Origin: Hylemonella gracilis
Lineage (GTDB): Bacteria > Pseudomonadota > Gammaproteobacteria > Burkholderiales > Burkholderiaceae_C
Length of the DNA stretch: 33,362 nt
Assembly (NCBI GenBank): GCA_945862195.1
Contig: CAMAXR010000007.1
Location: 1-33,362, forward strand
Direction: 5' to 3'
Below the pieces are notes generated by a model. The model was not told the DNA's origin and did no database searches. It saw only the letters and a list, made by a program, of their open reading frames with translations. Shown here in pieces: positions 18,741 to 29,364 of this stretch. Each line of letters starts with the position of its first letter. Positions within the stretch are counted from its first letter, which is position 1. The position numbers were made by a program, and so were the translations under genes.

Positions 18741-20057
18741 ATGAAACCCATGCTTGACTACCAACAACCCGATGCCTCTGGCCATTTTGGCATCTACGGG
18801 GGCAGCTTCGTCAGTGAAACCCTCACCCACGCCATTGAGCAATTGCGTGAGGCCTACGCCCGCTACCAGCACGACCCCGAATTTTTAGCCGAATTCAAAT
18901 ACGAACTGGCCCATTTTGTGGGCCGCCCCTCGCCCATCTACCATGCGGCACGTATGAGCCGCGAACAGGGCGGCGCACAAATTTTTCTCAAGCGCGAAGA
19001 CCTTAACCACACGGGCGCGCACAAAATCAACAACACCATCGGGCAGGCCATGTTGGCGCGGCGCATGGGCAAAACCCGCATCATTGCCGAGACGGGCGCA
19101 GGGCAACACGGCGTGGCCACCGCCACCATCTGCGCCCGCTACGGCCTAGAGTGCGTGGTGTACATGGGCAGCGAGGACGTCAAACGACAAAGCCCCAATG
19201 TGTACCGCATGAAGCTGTTGGGTGCCACAGTGGTGCCGGTGGAAAGCGGCAGCAAAACCCTCAAAGACGCCCTTAACGAGGCCATGCGCGACTGGGTAGC
19301 CAATGTAGACAATACCTTCTACATCATTGGCACGGTAGCAGGCCCACACCCTTACCCCATGATCGTTCGGGATTTTCAGAGCGTGATCGGTGAGGAATGC
19401 GTGGTGCAAATGCCCGACATGCTCAAACGCACGGGCTGCACTGGCCCACAACCCGACGCCGTGCTGGCGTGCGTGGGTGGTGGCAGCAACGCCATGGGCA
19501 TTTTTTACCCCTACATTCCTTTTGATCAAACCCGATTGATTGGTGTGGAAGCCGCTGGCGAAGGGCTAGAAAGTGGCCGCCATTCTGCTTCTCTGCAGCG
19601 CGGCAGCCCTGGCGTGTTGCATGGCAACCGCACTTATGTGCTGCAAAACGACAATGGCCAAGTCACCGAAACCCACAGCATCAGCGCAGGTTTGGACTAC
19701 CCGGGGGTAGGGCCTGAACACGCTTTTCTCAAAGACATAGGGCGGGCCGAGTACGTGGGTATTACCGACGGGGAAGCGCTTAAGGCCTTCCATTATTTGT
19801 GCCTTACCGAGGGCATCATTCCGGCACTGGAGTCCAGCCACGCCATTGCCTACGCCATGAAACTGGCCAAAACTATGCGGCCCGATCAATCTATTTTGAT
19901 CAACCTTTCAGGTCGTGGCGACAAAGACATCGGCACCGTGGCCGATTTGAGTCAAGCTGATTTTTACTGTCGCCCCAGCTGCCAGGGGCAAGCGGTTAAG
20001 GGTGGCGCGACCCATCCGGGCTCTGTCATCTCCATCAAACCCGTTTCCGCCTCATGA
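18741..20057 (+). CDS. trpB: Tryptophan synthase beta chain
   Basis: [92 protein letters not shown] at 18735 is an alternative start. Confidence 0.97.
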   Translation: MKPMLDYQQPDASGHFGIYGGSFVSETLTHAIEQLREAYARYQHDPEFLAEFKYELAHFVGRPSPIYHAARMSREQGGAQIFLKREDLNHTGAHKINNTIGQAMLARRMGKTRIIAETGAGQHGVATATICARYGLECVVYMGSEDVKRQSPNVYRMKLLGATVVPVESGSKTLKDALNEAMRDWVANVDNTFYIIGTVAGPHPYPMIVRDFQSVIGEECVVQMPDMLKRTGCTGPQPDAVLACVGGGSNAMGIFYPYIPFDQTRLIGVEAAGEGLESGRHSASLQRGSPGVLHGNRTYVLQNDNGQVTETHSISAGLDYPGVGPEHAFLKDIGRAEYVGITDGEALKAFHYLCLTEGIIPALESSHAIAYAMKLAKTMRPDQSILINLSGRGDKDIGTVADLSQADFYCRPSCQGQAVKGGATHPGSVISIKPVSAS

Positions 20058-20869
20058 GTCGAATTTCCCAAACCTTTGCCAAGCTTCAGTCTGAAGGCCA
20101 AAAAGCCCTGATTCCGTTCGTAACGGCGGGCTTTCCCTACCCAGACATCACGCCCGAACTCATGCACGGCATGGTGCAGGCAGGGGCTGATGTGATTGAG
20201 TTGGGCGTGCCTTTTTCAGACCCCAGTGCCGATGGTCCGGTCATTCAAGCTGCTGGAGACCGCGCTTTGGCCGCAGGGGTGGGTTTGCGCCAAGTGCTCG
20301 ATATGGTACGTGCGTTTCGTCAATCCAATCAGCATACGCCGGTGGTTCTGATGGGCTACGCCAACCCCATTGAACGCTACAACCAATTGCATGCGGACCG
20401 CTTCGTGCCCGATGCGGCGGCGGCTGGTGTAGATGGGGTATTGGTGGTGGACTACCCGCCAGAAGAATGCACCGAATTTGCCGCCTTGCTCAAACAGCAT
20501 GGGCTGGATCTCATTTTTCTGCTGGCGCCCACCAGCACCGATACCCGCATGGCCCAGGTCGCCAAGGTGGCCAGCGGCTATGTGTATTACGTGTCGCTTA
20601 AAGGCGTGACCGGCTCAGGCGCTTTAGACACTGCTGCCGTAGAGGCCATGCTGCCGCGCATCAGGCAGCATGTGCACATTCCGGTGGGGGTGGGCTTTGG
20701 CATTCGCGATGCCCAAACCGCTCAAGCCATTGGTCGCGTGGCTGATGCGGTGGTCATTGGCAGCAAAATCATTCAGTTGATTTCAGATGTGCCGCGTGAC
20801 CAGGTGGTGGCGGTTGCGCGTGACTTTCTACAAGACATTCGCTTGGCCTTATCCAACCCGAGGACCTGA
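20054..20869 (+). CDS. trpA: Tryptophan synthase alpha chain
   Basis: [66 protein letters not shown] overlaps the trpB stop (ATGA). Confidence 0.97.
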   Translation: MSRISQTFAKLQSEGQKALIPFVTAGFPYPDITPELMHGMVQAGADVIELGVPFSDPSADGPVIQAAGDRALAAGVGLRQVLDMVRAFRQSNQHTPVVLMGYANPIERYNQLHADRFVPDAAAAGVDGVLVVDYPPEECTEFAALLKQHGLDLIFLLAPTSTDTRMAQVAKVASGYVYYVSLKGVTGSGALDTAAVEAMLPRIRQHVHIPVGVGFGIRDAQTAQAIGRVADAVVIGSKIIQLISDVPRDQVVAVARDFLQDIRLALSNPRT

Positions 20870-20871
20870 AC

Positions 20872-21744
20872 ATGAGCTGGCTTGAAAAACTGCTGCCCCC
20901 CAAAATTCAGCACACCGATCCGGCTGACCGCCGCACGGTGCCCGAAGGTTTGTGGATCAAATGCCCCAGCTGTGAAAGCGTGTTGTACAAAACCGATTTA
21001 GAGCAAAACCAGAACGTTTGCCCCACCTGCAGCCACCACCACCGTATCAGCGCGCGCGAGCGTTTGAATGCCTTTTTGGATGGCGAAGGACGCTACGAAA
21101 TAGGCCAAGAAGTGGTGCCGGTGGATGCCCTAAAGTTTAAAGACAGTCGCAAATATCCAGAACGCCTCAAAGAAGCTATGGACAACACCGGCGAAACGGA
21201 TGCCCTGGTGGTCATGGGTGGTGCTGTGCACAGCATTTCTTTGGTGGTCGCTTGCTTTGAGTTTGGATTTATGGGCGGCAGCATGGGCTCAGTGGTGGGC
21301 GAGCGCTTTGTGCGGGGCGTAGAAACTGCCATTGAGCAGAAAGTGCCTTTCGTGTGCTTTACCGCCACTGGAGGCGCCCGCATGCAAGAAGGTTTGTTGT
21401 CGCTAATGCAAATGGCCAAAACCAACGCCGCCTTAACGCGCTTGGCCAAAAAGGGCTTGCCTTACATCAGCGTGTTAACCGATCCCACCATGGGTGGCGT
21501 GAGCGCAGGTTTTGCTTTTTTGGGTGATGTGGTGATGGCCGAGCCAAAAGCCTTGATTGGGTTTGCAGGCCCCAGGGTGATTGAGTCGACCGTGCGTGTG
21601 ACGCTGCCCGAAGGCTTTCAGCGGGCGGAGTTTTTGCAGCAAAAAGGCGCCATTGATTTGATTTGCGACCGCCGCGAACTGCGTAAGACCATTGCACATG
21701 CCCTGGCCATGCTGTTGCGCCAACCCGCTGACGCAGTAAGCTGA
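20872..21744 (+). CDS. accD: Acetyl-CoA carboxylase carboxyltransferase subunit beta
   Basis: Zinc finger [80 protein letters not shown]. Confidence 0.97.
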   Translation: MSWLEKLLPPKIQHTDPADRRTVPEGLWIKCPSCESVLYKTDLEQNQNVCPTCSHHHRISARERLNAFLDGEGRYEIGQEVVPVDALKFKDSRKYPERLKEAMDNTGETDALVVMGGAVHSISLVVACFEFGFMGGSMGSVVGERFVRGVETAIEQKVPFVCFTATGGARMQEGLLSLMQMAKTNAALTRLAKKGLPYISVLTDPTMGGVSAGFAFLGDVVMAEPKALIGFAGPRVIESTVRVTLPEGFQRAEFLQQKGAIDLICDRRELRKTIAHALAMLLRQPADAVS

Positions 21745-21761
21745 CGCCTTAACCTCAGCGG

Positions 21762-22322
21762 CTAAAACAAAACGCTGGCCTGCACGTGGCCCAGCACAAT
21801 CGCGAGCACCTGCAACAGCAGCAAAAGCACCAAGGGCGACAAATCAAATCCGCCCATCAAAGGCAACCAGCGGCGAATAGGCGTTAACGGTGGAGTCACC
21901 AAACGCTCAATCACATGCGCCAGCAGGTTTTGACCCTGAATCCAAGACATCAGCGCGTAAACAATCACCAAGCCGGTTAAGGCTGAAATAGCCAAGCGCA
22001 ACAAGCCAAACAAAGCCAACCAGAACACCGAGCCCCATGGTGCCAAAAATTCGGTTAGTGTCCAAAGCACCACAAACTGCAGCAGCTCCATCAAATAAGC
22101 GCCCAACAGGCTGGAGGTGTCCAGTGGCCCTAAGGAGGGCACCACACGCCTTAAAGGGAGCACCAACCAGTCAGTCAGCACAAAAACAAAACGGGCCAAA
22201 GGGTTACCCGATCGGGCCGACATGGGGATACTGAGGTACTGCATGTAGCAGCGCAGCAGGCAGGCACCCCCTATCAAACCGCAAACCACCTCAAGCAACA
22301 AAGACAAAATCTGAAAGAGCAT
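21762..22322 (-). CDS. YggT family integral membrane protein
   Basis: From Met at 22322: [33 protein letters not shown]...[15 protein letters not shown]...[35 protein letters not shown]; two YggT-type repeats. Confidence 0.88.
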   Translation of the reverse strand: MLFQILSLLLEVVCGLIGGACLLRCYMQYLSIPMSARSGNPLARFVFVLTDWLVLPLRRVVPSLGPLDTSSLLGAYLMELLQFVVLWTLTEFLAPWGSVFWLALFGLLRLAISALTGLVIVYALMSWIQGQNLLAHVIERLVTPPLTPIRRWLPLMGGFDLSPLVLLLLLQVLAIVLGHVQASVLF

Positions 22323-22389
22323 GGCACGACCCATTGTGAAGCGCATCATCATACCGTCAGTAAAATGGCCTCATAACTGTTTAAACACA

Positions 22390-23946
22390 ATGTCTGACCA
22401 CTCCACATATTTAGCGGGTTCGCCCGAATCCCATGCTTCTGCCACTTTTGACGACAACCAGCTGATTGCAGAGCGGCGCGACAAACTGCAAACCCTGCGT
22501 GAGCAGGCCAAAGTACAGGGCACGCCTGTTTTTCCTAACGACTTCAAGCCCGCCCACCGTGCGGCAACCTTGTTGGCAGCCTATGACGAACAGCCTGCCG
22601 AAGAGCTCAAGGCCCAAGCCATTCCCGCAAAAGTGGCCGGTCGCATCATGCTCAAACGGGTCATGGGTAAGGCCAGCTTCATCACCTTGCAAGACAGCAC
22701 TGGACGGATTCAGGTCTACGTCAAGCAAGAAGAAGTGGGCGAATCGGTTTACGAATCCTTTAAACACTGGGATTTGGGCGATATCGTGGCCGCCGAGGGG
22801 AGCTTGTTTAAAACCAAAACGGGAGAGTTGTCTGTGCACGCGCAAACTGTGCACCTGCTGACTAAAAGCCTGCGCCCCTTGCCCGACAAGTTTCATGGCG
22901 TACACGACCAAGAGCTCAAGTACCGCCAACGTTATGTGGACCTCATGACCGACGAACACACGCGTCAAAGGTTTGTGGCCCGCAGCAAAGCCGTGACCAG
23001 CATTCGCGAATACATGGTCTCGCACGACTTTCTGGAAGTTGAAACGCCCATGTTGCACCCCATTCCTGGGGGAGCCAACGCCCGCCCTTTTGAGACGCAT
23101 CACAACGCTTTAGACCAGCAAATGTTTTTGCGTATTGCCCCCGAGCTCTACTTGAAACGCTTGGTGGTGGGCGGCTTTGAGCGGGTATTTGAAATCAACC
23201 GAAACTTTCGCAATGAAGGCATTTCGGTGCGACACAACCCCGAATTCACCATGATGGAGTTTTATGCAGCTTACTGGGACTATCAAGACCTGATGGCATT
23301 TACCGAAGGTCTGGTAAGACATGCTGCCATGCATTCGGTGAGCACCTTGCAGCTCAGCTACGCCGACCAGCCAGTCGATTTGGCTCAGCCTTTTGAACGC
23401 CTCACCATCCGCGAGGCCATTTTGAAATACACCGATGCAGGCCCCCATGTGGACAACTCTGATTGGCTGATTCAAGCCCTAACCCAACTGGGTATGAGCG
23501 ATGCCAAACACCGCCTGAGCGACAAGAGCTTGGCAGCCTTGCAGGTGCTGTACTTCGAAGAATTGGTGGAAAGTCAGCTCTGGCAACCCACCTTTATTTG
23601 TGAACATCCGGTTGAAATTTCACCTTTGGCCCGAGAGAGCGACACCCGCCCTGGCGTGACCGAACGTTTTGAGCTTTACATCACCGGACGAGAATTTGGC
23701 AACGGCTTTTCAGAGCTGAACGACGCCGAAGAGCAAGCCCGCCGCTTTCATGCCCAGGTGGACGCGCAACACAGTGGCGACGACGAAGCCATGCACTTTG
23801 ACCACGACTTTGTGCGCGCCTTGGAGTACGGCATGCCCCCCACAGGCGGCTGCGGTATCGGCATAGACCGCCTGATGATGCTGCTGACCGACAGCCCCAG
23901 TATTCGCGATGTGATTCTTTTTCCGGCGCTGCGCCGGGAAGTTTGA
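22390..23946 (+). CDS. lysS: Lysyl-tRNA synthetase (class II)
   Basis: From ATG 22390 ([11 protein letters not shown]...); [117 protein letters not shown]. Confidence 0.98.
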   Translation: MSDHSTYLAGSPESHASATFDDNQLIAERRDKLQTLREQAKVQGTPVFPNDFKPAHRAATLLAAYDEQPAEELKAQAIPAKVAGRIMLKRVMGKASFITLQDSTGRIQVYVKQEEVGESVYESFKHWDLGDIVAAEGSLFKTKTGELSVHAQTVHLLTKSLRPLPDKFHGVHDQELKYRQRYVDLMTDEHTRQRFVARSKAVTSIREYMVSHDFLEVETPMLHPIPGGANARPFETHHNALDQQMFLRIAPELYLKRLVVGGFERVFEINRNFRNEGISVRHNPEFTMMEFYAAYWDYQDLMAFTEGLVRHAAMHSVSTLQLSYADQPVDLAQPFERLTIREAILKYTDAGPHVDNSDWLIQALTQLGMSDAKHRLSDKSLAALQVLYFEELVESQLWQPTFICEHPVEISPLARESDTRPGVTERFELYITGREFGNGFSELNDAEEQARRFHAQVDAQHSGDDEAMHFDHDFVRALEYGMPPTGGCGIGIDRLMMLLTDSPSIRDVILFPALRREV

Positions 23947-23950
23947 GCCG

Positions 23951-25129
23951 CTAAATCGCACCCTCAGCTTTAAGCTGTTCAATGCCTTGAGGGCTCCAGC
24001 CCAGCTCTCCCAAAATGGCTCGAGTGTGTTGCCCCAGATCAGGCACCGCATCCATCCGAACATGAGACACATCGGAAACGCCAGGCGGCAGCAAAGCGGG
24101 CAGCAAGCCCGATGGGGAGTTGACCTCAACCCACCGCTCTCTGGCCTGCAGTTGGGGGTGGGCCCACACATCGGCCAAAGCATTGACTTGGGCATTGGCA
24201 ATTTGCGCCTGTTCCAGCCGCTCCACCACTTGCGTTGCGGTGAGTTTGGCAAATACGGCTTCAATAATGGCCTGTAGTTCAGTACGCTGCGAGGCCCGCA
24301 AGCCATTGGTAGTAAAGCGCGCGTCTTCGGCAAATTCAGGCTGTAGCAGTACCGTTTGGCAAAACACCTGCCACTCGCGCTCATTTTGCAAACCCAACAT
24401 CACCGTTTTGCCGTCTCCGGTAGCGAAAGGACCGTAGGGAAAGATGGTGGCGTGCGATGCCCCTGCTCGCGGCGGGGGGGGTGCGCCATCTAAGGTGTAG
24501 TAAAGCGGGTAGCCCATCCATTCGGCCATGCATTCGAGCATGGACACGTCAATACGGCGACCCAGCCCGGTTTTGCCACGCTGAATCAACGCTGTGAGCA
24601 CATTGCTATAGGCGTACATACCAGCAGAAATGTCGGCAATGGAGCAACCTGCTTTGGATGGGGTGTCAGGCGTGCCAGTGATGGACAAAAACCCTGCCTC
24701 GCTTTGAATCAGCAAGTCGTAGGCTTTTTTGTCTCGGTAGGGGCCGGAATCTCCATAACCCGAGATGTCGCACACGATCAACCGCGGAAACGCCTCATTC
24801 AAGGCCTCAAACGACAAACCCATACGGGCCGCTGCGCCAGGTGCTAAGTTTTGCACCAGTACGTCGGCCTGCCCCAGCAGTTGTTGCATGATGCCCGCAG
24901 CTTTGGGGTGCTTGAGGTCGAGCGACAAACTTTCTTTGGACCGGTTGGTCCACACAAAATGGGATGCCAAGCCCCGCACACGCGTGTCGTAACCGCGGGC
25001 AAAGTCGCCGGTTCCGGGGCGTTCAATTTTGATCACTCGGGCCCCTTGGTCGGCGAGTTGGCGGGAACAAAAAGGGGCTGCAATGGCGTGCTCCAACGCT
25101 ACCACGGTAATGCCTTCTAGAGGTTTCAT
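23951..25129 (-). CDS. CaiB/BaiF family CoA-transferase (type III)
   Basis: 392 aa; MKPLEGITVVALEHAIAAPFCSRQLADQGARVIKIERPGTGDFARGYD; LLIQSEAGFLSITGTPDTPSKAGCSIADISAGMYAYSNVLTALIQR with the conserved Asp. Confidence 0.94.
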   Translation of the reverse strand: MKPLEGITVVALEHAIAAPFCSRQLADQGARVIKIERPGTGDFARGYDTRVRGLASHFVWTNRSKESLSLDLKHPKAAGIMQQLLGQADVLVQNLAPGAAARMGLSFEALNEAFPRLIVCDISGYGDSGPYRDKKAYDLLIQSEAGFLSITGTPDTPSKAGCSIADISAGMYAYSNVLTALIQRGKTGLGRRIDVSMLECMAEWMGYPLYYTLDGAPPPPRAGASHATIFPYGPFATGDGKTVMLGLQNEREWQVFCQTVLLQPEFAEDARFTTNGLRASQRTELQAIIEAVFAKLTATQVVERLEQAQIANAQVNALADVWAHPQLQARERWVEVNSPSGLLPALLPPGVSDVSHVRMDAVPDLGQHTRAILGELGWSPQGIEQLKAEGAI

Positions 25130-26299
25130 TCAATAAGACTTGGGCAGACCCAAGATGTGTTCGGCCACGTAAGAAAAAATAAGGTTGGTGGAAATAGGCG
25201 CCACTTGGTACAAGCGGGTTTCGCGAAATTTGCGTTCAATGTCGTATTCGCAGGCAAAGCCAAAACCACCATGCATTTGCAGGCACACATTGGCCGCCTC
25301 CCATGAGGCTTTGGCCGCTAAATACTTGGCCATATTGGCTTCTGCCCCGCAGGGTTGTTGGGCATCAAACAATTCGCAGGCTTTCCAGCGCATGAGATTG
25401 GCAGCTTCTACCTCAATATAGCTTTCAGCAATAGGAAACTGAACACCTTGGTTTTGACCCGTGGGACGACCAAACACCACGCGGTCTTTCACGTAACGGG
25501 TCACACGGTCAATAAACCAATAACCGTCGCCAATGCATTCGGCTGCAATAAGTACCCGCTCAGCGTTGAGGCCGTCCAAAATATATTTAAAGCCTTTACC
25601 TTCTTCGCCAATGAGGTTTTCTTCAGGGATTTCAAGGTTCTCAAAAAACAACTCATTGGTTTCGTGGTTGACCATGTTGGGAATAGGACGAACCGTAAGA
25701 CCCGATTTTTCTGCCGCACGCAGGTCCACCATAAAAATGGACATGCCTTCGGACTTTTTGCTCACCTCGGCCAGCGGCGTGGTACGGGCCAACAAAATCA
25801 TGAAGTCCGAGTGCTGCACCCGAGAAATCCAAACCTTTTGACCATTGACCACATAGCGGTCGCCTTTTTTGACGGCGGTGGTTTTGATTTTGGTGGTGTC
25901 GGTGCCGGTGGTCGGCTCGGTGACCCCCATGGACTGCAAACGCCATTCACCCGAGGCGATTTTGGGCAAATACAAATCTTTTTGTGCCTTGGACCCGTGC
26001 CGCAACAGAGTACCCATGTTGTACATCTGCCCATGGCACGCCCCCGAGTTGCCGCCATTGCGGTTGATTTCCTCCATGATCACAGAGGCTTCCGCCAACC
26101 CCAAGCCAGAGCCACCATATTCGGTAGGAATCAACGCCGCCAACCAACCCGCTTGGGTCAGGGCATCTACAAACGCCTCGGGGTAAGAGCGGTCATGGTC
26201 TACCTTGCGGTGGTATTCGTCAGGAAACTGAGCGCACAAATCTTTGATAGCGTCGCGAATGTCTTGGTACTGGTCTTGGTGGGTGTGTTGGGTATTCAT
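25130..26299 (-). CDS. Acyl-CoA dehydrogenase family protein
   Basis: 389 aa; ALIPTEYGGSGLGLAEASVIMEEINRNGGNSGACHGQMYNMGTLLRHG; MGVTEPTTGTDTTKIKTTA; NGQKVWISRVQHSDFMILLART; QMHGGFGFACEYDIERKFRETRLYQVAPISTNLI. Confidence 0.95.
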   Translation of the reverse strand: MNTQHTHQDQYQDIRDAIKDLCAQFPDEYHRKVDHDRSYPEAFVDALTQAGWLAALIPTEYGGSGLGLAEASVIMEEINRNGGNSGACHGQMYNMGTLLRHGSKAQKDLYLPKIASGEWRLQSMGVTEPTTGTDTTKIKTTAVKKGDRYVVNGQKVWISRVQHSDFMILLARTTPLAEVSKKSEGMSIFMVDLRAAEKSGLTVRPIPNMVNHETNELFFENLEIPEENLIGEEGKGFKYILDGLNAERVLIAAECIGDGYWFIDRVTRYVKDRVVFGRPTGQNQGVQFPIAESYIEVEAANLMRWKACELFDAQQPCGAEANMAKYLAAKASWEAANVCLQMHGGFGFACEYDIERKFRETRLYQVAPISTNLIFSYVAEHILGLPKSY

Positions 26300-26320
26300 A
26301 GTGTTGGTTTTTATAAGGTA

Positions 26321-27373
26321 TTAAGGCAGGCATTCAAGTGCTTGCATGTAGGTGGCGCTGATCATCAGCTCATCCCAGTCTAGGGCAGGCATCATGGGGA
26401 GCAAAGCGGTTCGGCGCTGGTCGCTGACCTCGTTAGGTACCCAGAGGTCTTTAAGCAAAGCTTCGCTCATGCCGTCCAGAAGATCATCAATCGGTGCGCC
26501 CGAACCCACCGACTGGTTGCAAAGCAAGACCATGTCGCACCCCGCATTTAAAGCCGCCAAGGCAGCTTCGGTGTAGGTGACTTCGCGTCCATCCAGAACG
26601 CGCGCACCCACCATACTAAGGTCATCACTGAACACCGCCCCACCAAAGCCCAAGGTGCCCCGCAGAATTTCATTGAGCCATTTGGCTGAAAAACCTGCAG
26701 GACGTGCATCAACCTTGGGGTAAATGACATGAGCGGGCATAACGCTCTGCAAAGACTGGCCCAGCCAGCCAAAAGGCGCAGCATCTTCGGCCAACAGCGT
26801 TTTTAGCGGACGGCGGTCTACAGGAATGTCGTTGTGGGAATCTGCTTTGACAAAGCCATGCCCTGGAAAATGCTTACCGCAACTGGCCATACCGGCCTGC
26901 AGCAAGCCATGCATCAGGCTTTTGGCCAACAGGGTGACCACCCTGGGGTCGCGCGCAAAAGACCGATCGCCAATGACGCTGCTTTGGCCAAAGCCAAGGT
27001 CCAGCACCGGCGTGAAGCTGAAATCCACCCCGCACGCCCTGAGCTCAGAGGCCAGCACGTAGCCACAGGCTGTGGCAGATCGAGTGGCGGCCATGGGGTC
27101 ATGCATCCACTGCTCACCCAGCTTTTGCATGGGCGGCACATGGGTAATGCCATCGGATTTAAAGCGCTGCACCCGCCCGCCTTCGTGGTCCACGCAAATG
27201 AGCAGGTCTTGCCTGACTTTTTTGATTTGCCGACACAGCTCGGTGAGCTGGGTGCGATCTTGCCAGTTGCGGGCAAACAAAATCATGCCGCCCACCAGCG
27301 GGTGCTTGAGGCGGTTGCGGTCGGTACGGGTGAGCGTGGTGCCCGCAATGTCAATGATCAGAGGGGAATGCAT
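26321..27373 (-). CDS. nagZ: Beta-N-acetylhexosaminidase, GH3
   Basis: From Met at 27373 (MHSPLIIDIAGTTLTRTDRNRLKHPLVGGMILFARNW); ICVDHEGGRVQRF; CGKHFPGHGFVKADSHNDIPVDRR; VFSDDLSM. Confidence 0.95.
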   Translation of the reverse strand: MHSPLIIDIAGTTLTRTDRNRLKHPLVGGMILFARNWQDRTQLTELCRQIKKVRQDLLICVDHEGGRVQRFKSDGITHVPPMQKLGEQWMHDPMAATRSATACGYVLASELRACGVDFSFTPVLDLGFGQSSVIGDRSFARDPRVVTLLAKSLMHGLLQAGMASCGKHFPGHGFVKADSHNDIPVDRRPLKTLLAEDAAPFGWLGQSLQSVMPAHVIYPKVDARPAGFSAKWLNEILRGTLGFGGAVFSDDLSMVGARVLDGREVTYTEAALAALNAGCDMVLLCNQSVGSGAPIDDLLDGMSEALLKDLWVPNEVSDQRRTALLPMMPALDWDELMISATYMQALECLP

Positions 27374-27404
27374 AGAGTTTTCGTGGTGTTCACGTTTTGT
27401 AAAT

Positions 27405-27800
27405 TTAAGAGGATTGTTCAACCATCACATAGCTGATGGCGTAGTCGGTTTCATCGCTCACGCTGACCTGCGCGTTCAAGCGCAGGGATTCAAACCAAAT
27501 TTTGAGGGCGCCGTGCAACACAATGACAGGCTGGCCAGAATCTAGCTTGCTGATTTCGCAATGACGCCACGTCATGGGCATGCGCATACCCAAACCAATG
27601 GCCTTAGAAAAAGCTTCTTTAGCCGAAAACCGTGTGGCCACGAAGCGCACGCCGCGCTCCGGCCAACGGCGGCCGCGCTCTTGCCAAGTGTCGATTTCAG
27701 CAGGGCTCAAAATTTTGTGCACAAAGCGCTCGCCGTGGCGTTCTATGCTGGCTCGGATGCGGCGAATGTCGCAAATATCGGTGCCAATGCCGTAAATCAT
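27405..27800 (-). CDS. acpS: Holo-[acyl-carrier-protein] synthase
   Basis: [57 protein letters not shown]. Start at 27800 forms an ATGA overlap with the pdxJ stop; 27824 is an alternative. Confidence 0.95.
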   Translation of the reverse strand: MIYGIGTDICDIRRIRASIERHGERFVHKILSPAEIDTWQERGRRWPERGVRFVATRFSAKEAFSKAIGLGMRMPMTWRHCEISKLDSGQPVIVLHGALKIWFESLRLNAQVSVSDETDYAISYVMVEQSS

Positions 27801-28564
27801 GCGCGAATCGTGTTTTTGAGACATTCAAGGTATTGGGCTACCGTTTGGCTGTATCCATATTCCAGCGCATCAGAAATCAACGCATGGCCAATAGAGACTT
27901 CCAACACGCCCGGCACCTGTTGCAAAAAGGTCGGCAGGTTGTGTTGGTTCAAATCATGGCCCGCATTGACGCCTAATCCCAAAGCCTGAGCCGCTTGGGC
28001 AGAGGCGGCATATCTGCGCAACTCTTGAAGGGTCTGGTCTTGAGATAACTCGCAACCAGCGGCATAGGGTTCGGTGTACAACTCCACCCGGTCAGCGCTT
28101 AGGCGTTTTGCCAGCGCCATGGCGTGAGGATCAGGGTCTATAAACAGGCTGACCCTCACCCCGAGTTGATGGCACTCTTGAATAAGTGGAGTCAGTTGCT
28201 CAGCGTTTTGGGCCAAGTTCCAACCGTGGTCGCTGGTGAGTTGCCCTTGGGCATCGGGCACAAAGGTGGCCTGATGCGGGCGCACTTGACGAACAAAATC
28301 CATGAGGTTGTGAAACGGGTTGCCCTCAATGTTGAATTCACGCCCGGGCCAGCCTTTTAAAAGTTCAGCCAGTTCCAACACGTCGTTTGAGCGGATGTGC
28401 CGGGCATCAGGTCGGGGGTGCACGGTAATGCCATGTGCGCCTGCTGCCAAACACAGTTCAGCTGCACGCAACACACTGGGAATGCCCAAATGCCGGGAGT
28501 TGCGCACCAAGGCTACCTTGTTGAGGTTGACCGAGAGGGCTGTGGCTGGAAATGCTGAGGTCAT
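27797..28564 (-). CDS. pdxJ: Pyridoxine 5'-phosphate synthase
   Basis: From Met at 28564 ([24 protein letters not shown]); [62 protein letters not shown]. Confidence 0.96.
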   Translation of the reverse strand: MTSAFPATALSVNLNKVALVRNSRHLGIPSVLRAAELCLAAGAHGITVHPRPDARHIRSNDVLELAELLKGWPGREFNIEGNPFHNLMDFVRQVRPHQATFVPDAQGQLTSDHGWNLAQNAEQLTPLIQECHQLGVRVSLFIDPDPHAMALAKRLSADRVELYTEPYAAGCELSQDQTLQELRRYAASAQAAQALGLGVNAGHDLNQHNLPTFLQQVPGVLEVSIGHALISDALEYGYSQTVAQYLECLKNTIRA

Positions 28565-28590
28565 GGGTACATGTTCGCAGGTTGTAACGG

Positions 28591-29364
28591 TCACAAGTTG
28601 TGAATGTCCACCATCAATTGGCGGGTACGCAACATGGGAACTCCGCAATGGTAATGGAGCAAGGCCCGCAGCTGCGGCTTAAGCTCTTGAATGTACACAG
28701 CGCACACCTTCAACAAATCGGCCAAAGATGCCTGTGGATGCAAAGCCTTTTGCAAACTCTGCCATTGCGCTGCCAACAAACTGTGTCGGTCTGCCTGACC
28801 CGCCACACGCAACCCACCCTCGGGCACCAGGCAGTAACGCTCGCCCTGATCAAGGGGGTACATGGTGAGGGTTTGACCATCCAGCGAGGGCAACAGCCCA
28901 ATTTCCCTGAGCAATAACAACTCAAAGGCTCTTAATGCGGCTTGAAGCACCTCTTCTTGGCCGCTGGCCAAGACCTGCACCACTTGTCTGTAGACATCAA
29001 ACAAAGCGGGGTGTGGGTCGTCTCGGGCCAATAACTGCAGCAGGAGTTCATTTAGGTAGTAGCCACTGAGCAAGGCCGCACCACTTGGCATCACATGCCC
29101 GCCTGACCATTCCGCACTTTTAAGGGTACGGATTTCGGCGTCACCCCCAAAGCTCAATTGCAAGGGCTGAAGCGGCAACAACACCGGGCGCAAACTTGAA
29201 CTGGGGCGTTTAACGCCCTTGGCCACCAGAGCCAAACGGCCATGGTGTCGGGTCAGCACCTCCAAAATGAGGCTTGATTCGCTCCAGTCGTAACGGTGCA
29301 AGACAAACGCAGGTTCGTCCGCAATGCGTTTACTCGTAGCCAAAACTGCGCACCCGCGCTTCAT
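28591..29364 (-). CDS. recO: DNA repair protein RecO
   Basis: [66 protein letters not shown]; start is ATG 29364 or TTG 29343, both overlapping the era 3' end. Confidence 0.92.
   Translation of the reverse strand: MKRGCAVLATSKRIADEPAFVLHRYDWSESSLILEVLTRHHGRLALVAKGVKRPSSSLRPVLLPLQPLQLSFGGDAEIRTLKSAEWSGGHVMPSGAALLSGYYLNELLLQLLARDDPHPALFDVYRQVVQVLASGQEEVLQAALRAFELLLLREIGLLPSLDGQTLTMYPLDQGERYCLVPEGGLRVAGQADRHSLLAAQWQSLQKALHPQASLADLLKVCAVYIQELKPQLRALLHYHCGVPMLRTRQLMVDIHNL

Noticed and set aside
21727-21747. Direct repeat GCTGACGC at the accD 3' end
   Set aside because: Only 8 nt, within coding/stop context; chance level.
23965-23985. CAGCTT-T-AAGCTG inverted repeat near the lysS/CoA-transferase convergent ends, considered as a bidirectional terminator
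   Set aside because: Short stem with almost no loop, no T tract, and lies inside the CoA-transferase coding sequence.
25355-26383. 342-aa plus-strand ORF antisense to the acyl-CoA dehydrogenase
   Set aside because: Fully antisense to a well-supported gene; F/H/Q/R/G-rich composition typical of shadow frames and no recognisable domain.
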